From contig NW_004457712.1 of NCBI RefSeq assembly GCF_000313135.1, positions 855,571-873,517 on the forward strand: DNA of 17,947 nt. Reading direction: 5' to 3'. The notes beneath the pieces were generated by a model. It ran no database searches and had not been told where the DNA came from. It worked only from the letters and a program-made list of their open reading frames with translations. The stretch is from Acanthamoeba castellanii str. Neff. Its lineage: Eukaryota > Discosea > Longamoebia > Acanthamoebidae. Below, one piece after another: positions 15,301-17,947 of this stretch. A program made the position numbers and the translations under genes. Each line of letters starts with the position of its first letter. The first letter of the stretch is position 1.

Positions 15301-16230
15301 AGCACGCGTTTGCACATTCTTCGAATTTGTCCTGAGATCAGCGCGCAGAGAGGCAGGCTTTAAAGCTCGGTACCGCGGCGAGGAACTGGAAGACGGAGCG
15401 GAGAAGAGGGAAGGGCTTGTTGAAGGGCAGGTGAAGCAGCTCGATGGCCACCTTGTGTGTGCGCCTCCAAGTTGCCTTCAAGAAGATGCGCTGGTTCGTG
15501 CACGTTCACGTTGTTGTTGCCCTTGACGGGGAGCCTCGCAACAACATGTCGATGATGGGCACGATCAACGAATCCGATCCGTTCTTCTCCAGGAAGGATT
15601 TGAGATAAATCATCCATCCAGTTTTTGCGCCACCTGTAGCGCAAACATGGCCACGACTCGTAAGCGACTACATATTTTTTTATTTTATGTGCAAGGCCCC
15701 CAGATTGATTATGTTGTGTTGTGTTGAAAACATACCAATTGGGGGTTTCTTGGTGGGTGAGTCGGAGCTCGGGGCGGCCTGCAGCCCGACAGAATTCTGG
15801 AGCGGACCCTCCCGGCGGTACACGGTCATGTGTGCGGCTACCACACTCCGCTCTCACTGGCCGGGAGCGGAGGTGTCAATGGTAGGTACCAGGCAGAGGT
15901 TGGACAGCAGCTTGACAGTCGTCGAGGACGAGAGAGGAGAGAGGGAGAGAGAGCACCACGGTGAGTCCAAGCCACAAATTCACAAGCAACGACGACGACG
16001 ACGATGTTGATAGTGTTGATAATGTTGATCGTTGCAGCAACGTGGTGATCATTTGGGCCGTGCTCACGAGAAGAAATAATAATAACGATGAGGGAGAAGG
16101 AGGAAGGGGGGGGAGGAGATATGTGCGTACCGCCTTTGCTGCAGAGGCTGTTGTTGTTGTTGGCGACCTCCCTCCCCCCAATCGCACGCTGCGTTCGGTG
16201 GGGCGATTAGAGGGTGCGCCGAGCACAAAA
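12260..16230 (-). CDS. IP3/ryanodine-receptor-like (RIH-domain) channel gene, multi-exon, partial
   Basis: At least fifteen minus-strand exons with consistent GT...AG signals were read. The best diagnostic stretch crosses an in-phase splice between 13403-13570 and 13120-13314. It reads NKDVQSLVNMQNKLNNMGTT, then NLILHLVSSPQHEYHQALQL, then GIAILHGGNEKVQ and FFPEIRSRI. This resembles the region before RIH_assoc in IP3 and ryanodine receptors: an unannotated helix, a G-A/T-x-x-L-V motif, A-L-L-x-G-G-N-x-x-V-Q, and F-F...R-I. Upstream pieces AQMITTLLQ and VKLLSNLCL fit the order of a RIH domain. No pore segment is seen, so only the cytosolic solenoid lies in the window. Several exons need a one-base frame correction, so decay or sequence error is possible. 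A different armadillo-like protein cannot be excluded. Confidence 0.5.
12521..12931 (-). other. Interval within the RIH-like gene with no clean exon
   Basis: One minus-strand frame gives SESYEVISETAAYPPEAVER and further acidic sequence near 12690-12780, which could be a disordered linker exon. A CAC/GGT run near 12846-12863 and mixed frames prevent a firm model. Confidence 0.3.
12932..13031 (-). CDS. RIH-like gene, exon (charged helix)
   Basis: Between acceptor ctccttgcag and donor GTACGT the frame reads KQQFHFRLLERKRAQEHQRT, then GANAVLFRNDKFG. It is strongly basic and helical. It follows the exon at 13120-13314 through an intron with CA-rich repeats. Confidence 0.5.
13120..13314 (-). CDS. 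RIH-like gene, exon with G-G-N-x-x-V-Q motif
   Basis: The acceptor gtgtttgacag leads to ILHLVSSPQHEYHQALQLGI and AILHGGNEKVQ. About 20 codons later GFFP and EIRSRI appear, after a one-base frame change near 13230 and an apparent TAG near 13210. The donor is GTACAG. This exon has the clearest likeness to the IP3/ryanodine receptor family. Confidence 0.6.
13403..13570 (-). CDS. RIH-like gene, exon (LNILLEKPL...NNMGTTNL)
   Basis: After acceptor caaaacgcag the sequence yields, in its main frame, DATRTLNILLEKPLADALKS and then TNKDVQSLVNMQNKLNNMGT. It ends in TTNL at donor GTACGTAC. It joins in phase to the next exon. A one-base discrepancy near 13540 separates the first twelve codons (NCDSGTQQEL) from the rest. 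Confidence 0.6.
13581..13649. repeat. Intronic GTGTGGT microsatellite
   Basis: A GT run passes into about seven GTGTGGT units on the plus strand. It lies inside the minus-strand intron between 13571 and 13725, close to that intron's acceptor, where the minus strand reads as CACACCA. Confidence 0.9.
13726..13840 (-). CDS. RIH-like gene, exon (NLAQIFRKHLDAF)
   Basis: Acceptor cggcgtgcacag and donor GTGCGTG enclose a frame reading NMRVLQNLAQIFRKHLDAFT and KKLIIELLLK, an amphipathic helix pair typical of a solenoid. Confidence 0.55.
13921..14060 (-). CDS. RIH-like gene, exon (SKEWRVLIESPPEKE)
   Basis: The frame reads DRASKEWRVLIESPPEKETK and VSVVAVDTPREEKAIQGISR, with donor GTACGTTA. Two acceptors (gtcgaccag and gcgtaccag) are possible; the choice sets the first nine bases. 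Confidence 0.5.
14099..14127. repeat. Intronic CGTGT pentamer array
   Basis: About six uninterrupted CGTGT units on the plus strand lie directly beside the donor of the exon at 14131-14303 on the minus strand, so they read as CGACA repeats in the RNA. Confidence 0.9.
14131..14303 (-). CDS. RIH-like gene, exon (VEVGRCIDAVNRPEVNIRGTD)
   Basis: The frame reads RRHKVVVAYYMVDGL and, after a one-base change near 14240, FYAKGPTHARRVEVGRCIDA and VNRPEVNIRGTDPEK up to donor GTGCGAC. The acceptor is gactgtcag or the adjacent tcag. The exon is mixed helical and hydrophilic. Confidence 0.5.
14354..14386. repeat. Intronic TGTTGCG heptamer array (short)
   Basis: About four GTGTTGC units lie next to the donor of the exon at 14397-14557. 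The same heptamer forms a longer array at 17160-17214. Confidence 0.9.
14397..14557 (-). CDS. RIH-like gene, exon (GIIRFLVNYFGKYYNRKDAAM)
   Basis: The acceptor tgtgcgccag leads to ELMGFLPPGYIVER. After a one-base frame change near 14510 the sequence is LDYVVTGIIRFLVNYFGKYY and NRKDAAMYGSPPQ, to donor GTAAGA. The helix is hydrophobic on one face but carries charged residues, so it is not a membrane span. Confidence 0.55.
14633..14780 (-). CDS. RIH-like gene, exon (VYTLLTQKKPKNAIELD)
   Basis: Acceptor ttgcgagcag; the frame reads VYTLLTQKKPKNAIELDP, then after a missing base near 14727 SAVDIDLFHMEHYIKEL. A further break leads to DLTNLLNSKG at donor GTACCT. It continues in phase from the exon at 14840-14913. 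Confidence 0.5.
14840..14913 (-). CDS. RIH-like gene, exon (CQSLYYSYGPDQTPAG)
   Basis: A 74-bp exon reading VRCQSLYYSYGPDQTPAGQP and RVNQ. It ends on a codon boundary at donor GTGCGG and is in phase with the following exon. The acceptor is atgaaggcag. Confidence 0.5.
15027..15234 (-). CDS. RIH-like gene, exon (frames mixed)
   Basis: Acceptor ggtggctacag and donor GTGAGC are good. The coding signal moves through three frames: VAVTIINET, then NRALCSQIAEVQIGK, then KIGHAIETNKLPQ, then IDMHKPSWYEALLTLFNDPE and SNRTYR. At least three one-base breaks would be needed. Confidence 0.45.
15235..15633 (-). CDS. RIH-like gene, exon region (LEKNGSDSLIVPIIDMLLRG)
   Basis: The acceptor gcgctacag at 15634 opens a frame with GGAKTGWMIYLKSFLEKNGS, DSLIVPIIDMLLRGSP, and in later frames KGNNNVNVHEP and KVAIELLHLPFNKPFPLLRS followed by VFQFLAAVPSFKA. 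It joins in phase to 15736-15857 (leftover G plus GT). The exon end lies near 15360; the rest down to 15235 is probably intron. Confidence 0.45.
15736..15857 (-). CDS. RIH-like gene, exon (MTVYRREGPLQNSVGLQ)
   Basis: The frame reads MTVYRREGPLQNSVGLQAAP and SSDSPTKKPPI, to a GTATGT donor. The Ser/Pro-rich end suggests a loop or linker. Upstream, SNLCLVPTIDTSAPGQ precedes it in another frame (about 15858-15915). Confidence 0.45.
15858..16230 (-). CDS. RIH-like gene, upstream exon pieces
   Basis: Three short pieces are visible: VKLLSNLCL (about 15890-15930), STAQMITTLLQ (about 16030-16070) and EVANNNNSLCSKG before a GTACGC donor at 16130. Their order suits the helices of a RIH domain, but exon borders are not firm and repeat-rich DNA lies between them. 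The gene's start was not found. Confidence 0.35.
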
Positions 16231-16510
16231 GATCGCGGTTTGGTACGGTTTCGTTCCCACGCCCGCAGGGGGGTAAAGTAGGTCAGGGGTGTTCGCCTCG
16301 CTGACGTGGCATATAGTAATAATGCAACCCTTTTTTAGGCTCTTTTTCTTTGTGGAAACGTCGACTTGCCAAAATAATAAAAGCGCTGAGCGCGCGCTTT
16401 TTTCTATTCTTGGTGTTCCTCCGCTCCACCCCGGCGTGGTATTCGCATTTTGTTCTCGTCGTCACGACTGATGATTGATTCTTCTATTGGTAGTACCAAC
16501 ATTGTACCAA
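16231..16510. other. Intergenic DNA, AT-richer, no gene recognised
   Basis: Only short open frames of biased composition are present. It separates the minus-strand RIH-like gene from the plus-strand coiled-coil exon and is a plausible divergent promoter region, although no specific element is recognised. Confidence 0.3.
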
Positions 16511-16512
16511 CT

Positions 16513-16690
16513 AGATGATTTTGTTGGCGCATTACCAGCGCGCTGTGAGATCCAGCAGAAGATGCGGGTTTTCCGAATGGCCGGCGCCATCAATGGCCGA
16601 CGACAACAACAACAACAACAAGATGATTAGCGCATTATATCCATCAACCCACGAGTGGCGCGCACGCTGTGAGATCCAGCAGAAGATGCG
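16513..16690. repeat. Tandem duplication of about 55-70 bp with a 26-bp exact core
   Basis: cgctgtgagatccagcagaa plus gatgcg is found at 16541-16566 and again at 16665-16690. Each copy is preceded by agatgatt and gcgcatta (about 16513-16532 and 16621-16637). A CAA/AAC run (16602-16620) lies between them. Confidence 0.85.
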
Positions 16691-16781
16691 TTTTGGCGAC
16701 CCTCTATAATGTACAACGACGACAACAACAAAGTATGTTATTTTGCTCATCTCTCTCCTCAAACGTCAACAACAATAAATA

Positions 16782-16799
16782 CATATATATATATATATA
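16782..16799. repeat. TA dinucleotide microsatellite
   Basis: About nine TA/AT units in otherwise mixed sequence. Confidence 0.9.
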
Positions 16800-17159
16800 C
16801 TTCTATCCATCTACGCCCAAGTGGGGGAGGCCTCGCCCCTCCTCCTCCTACAGCTAGCTACCCTCCGTGTACTCTCCACCCTCGCCAACTTGGCGTGTAC
16901 GTCGCCCGTGGAGTGGTGGTGGTGATGGTGGTGGTTGGTGTCGTGGTAGTGCTTCATCCCTCCGCCGCAAGGCACTCACACGTTTCCTCTTCTTCGTTCG
17001 TCTTCGTCGTCGTCTTCTTCTTCCTGTTCTTGTTCTTCCCCAGAGTTCGCAGACGCGGCGGGGCTTGTTCCTCCCCCCTCCTATGTACATCAATCCCCCC
17101 CCGGCTCCTCCTTGCCCTCTCGCACGCACACGCGCTCTTTCAGCGTTTTTCTCCTTCTC
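16800..17159. other. No gene supported; CT-rich and GGT/GTC-rich low-complexity DNA
   Basis: Open frames here are compositionally driven (Arg/Pro/Val runs). The sequence could be intron or 5' untranslated sequence of the plus-strand gene whose exon is at 17476. Confidence 0.35.
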
Positions 17160-17214
17160 TCGTGTTGCGTGTTGCGTGTTGCGTGTTGCGTGTTGCGTGT
17201 TGCGTGTTGCGTGT
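17160..17214. repeat. GTGTTGC heptamer array
   Basis: Seven to eight near-perfect GTGTTGC units, the same motif as at 14354-14386. It is followed by two copies of a unit of about 28 bp containing tgtattggatgtttcgc (17220 and 17248) and then irregular GTGTT/GTCGT repeats to about 17445. Confidence 0.9.
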
Positions 17215-17475
17215 CGTGTGTGTATTGGATGTTTCGCGTGTCGCGTGTGTATTGGATGTTTCGCTTGTCGTGTGTGGTCGTGTTCTTGGTCAAATCATTG
17301 GTTGTCTGTGTTGGATGTGTCGTATGGTGTGTTGTTGGTCGTGTTGTGTTGTGTTGTGTTGTGTCGTAGGTCGTGTCGTGTTGTTGGTCGTGTTGTGTTG
17401 TGTCGTGGGTCGTGGGTCGTTGGGGTCATGTCGTGTTGTGTCAGGCACTGACAGCGTTTGAGTTCTTCTGCTCAG

Positions 17476-17606
17476 GCGAGGCGGAGATGGCGGTGCGGCA
17501 GCACGACCGCAAGACCGAGGCGGAGGAGCTCAGCAAGACGCTTGCCGCGCAGCTCGATATCAAGGACCTCAACATCACCGCGCTCCGCGAGAGCAACAAG
17601 GCCAAG
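17476..17606 (+). CDS. Coiled-coil exon, possibly the last coding exon of a plus-strand gene
   Basis: After the acceptor ttcttctgctcag the frame reads GEAEMAVRQHDRKTEAEELS and KTLAAQLDIKDLNITALRES, then NKAK at donor GTACAC. Heptad-like spacing of Leu, Ala and Ile with many Glu, Lys and Arg residues indicates a coiled coil. Two other acceptors (17443 and 17452) are possible. If the next exon starts after the tgcatgcag at 17735, its first codon is TAG, so the protein would end ...SNKAK. The 5' part lies in or beyond the repeat-rich upstream sequence. The family is not recognised. Confidence 0.5.
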
Positions 17607-17778
17607 GTACACCCCTCGTTCCCCCCCCCCCACTGTGTGTCGTGTGTGTGCGTCGTGTGGCGTGTCATTGGTCATGTTTCACTTGCCGGCAAATTGTCAC
17701 TCACTAACTCTTACCCTTTGTCGTGGTGCATGCAGTAGAAGTGTACATGTTATTGCGCCACAAGGGCGATAATAGTAT

Positions 17779-17784
17779 TTTATT
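17779..17784 (-). promoter_or_regulatory. AATAAA hexamer on the minus strand
   Basis: tttatt on the plus strand. It could be the polyadenylation signal of a minus-strand gene to the right of the window, or chance. The array that follows leaves no gene visible in the window. Confidence 0.2.
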
Positions 17785-17797
17785 GATACACACAACA

Positions 17798-17947
17798 TGA
17801 CGCGACGCGACATGACACGACACGACCAACGACACGACACAACAGGACGCGACACGACACGCCACACGACACGCCACGCCACGCCACGCCACGCCACACG
17901 ACACGCCACACGACACGACCAACGACACGACATGCCAGCCACGCCAC
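17798..17947. repeat. CACGA/CACGC pentamer array at the window end
   Basis: From about 17798 to the end the plus strand consists of CGACA, CACGA and CCACGC units. It is the complement type of the CGTGT arrays found in the introns. The Val/Trp/Arg open frames in it are artefacts. Confidence 0.9.

Noticed and set aside
17160..17445. CRISPR-like array (tandem heptamers and repeats of about 28 bp)
   Set aside because: The units are directly adjacent without unique spacers, and the genome is eukaryotic.
17697..17942. Val/Trp/Arg-rich minus-strand frames at the right end
   Set aside because: Pure translation of the CACGA/CACGC array.

Overview
The window comes from a GC-rich eukaryotic nuclear genome, most likely a unicellular protist. 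Minus-strand coding pieces have GT...AG introns of roughly 40-140 bp, several carrying short TG/CG-rich microsatellites. There is a Ty1/copia LTR retrotransposon, and exons resemble filamin repeats, MORN repeats and an IP3/ryanodine-receptor-type (RIH) calcium channel. I cannot place the species. No bacterial operon structure, rRNA, tRNA or CRISPR array was seen.

Layout: 31-146, one probable minus-strand exon of an unknown charged protein. 290-510, a degenerate CGAAA-pentamer array. 510-1985, minus-strand Gly/Ser/Thr/Val-rich beta-repeat (adhesin or beta-helix-like) coding sequence with broken frames. 2089-3051, minus-strand exons with three MORN-like units and one filamin-like repeat. 3138-3487, an inverted CGAAA/TTTCG array. 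3490-4615, a second beta-repeat block sharing a 104-bp near-identical segment with the first. 4621-5052, two phase-matched exons of an unrecognised conserved-looking protein. 5053-5657 and 10418-12150, a third beta-repeat block interrupted by the retrotransposon. 5658-10417, a complete 4,760-bp copia element on the plus strand. About 12260-16230, at least fifteen minus-strand exons of a RIH-domain channel-like gene. 16231-17475, simple-repeat-rich intergenic or intronic DNA. 17476-17606, a plus-strand coiled-coil exon. 17798-17947, a CACGA/CACGC array.

The most striking signal is inside the retrotransposon. Its two 206-bp LTRs are identical and it has a perfect 5-bp target-site duplication, so it looks very young. 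Yet its pol frame carries eight in-frame stops, all TGA, at places where arginine is expected in several cases. A catalytic integrase Glu is replaced by Lys, and conserved Arg residues repeatedly appear as His or Gln. All of this fits C-to-T change at CpG on either strand. CpG density is high in gag, in the RNase H part and in the LTRs, and low in the middle of pol. The element therefore looks like a recently moved copy with a locally CpG-decayed centre, although recoding of TGA cannot be excluded from sequence alone.

Many one-base frame breaks occur in both the element and the host exons, so uncorrected indel errors in the assembly are a serious alternative to pseudogenisation and limit precise gene models.
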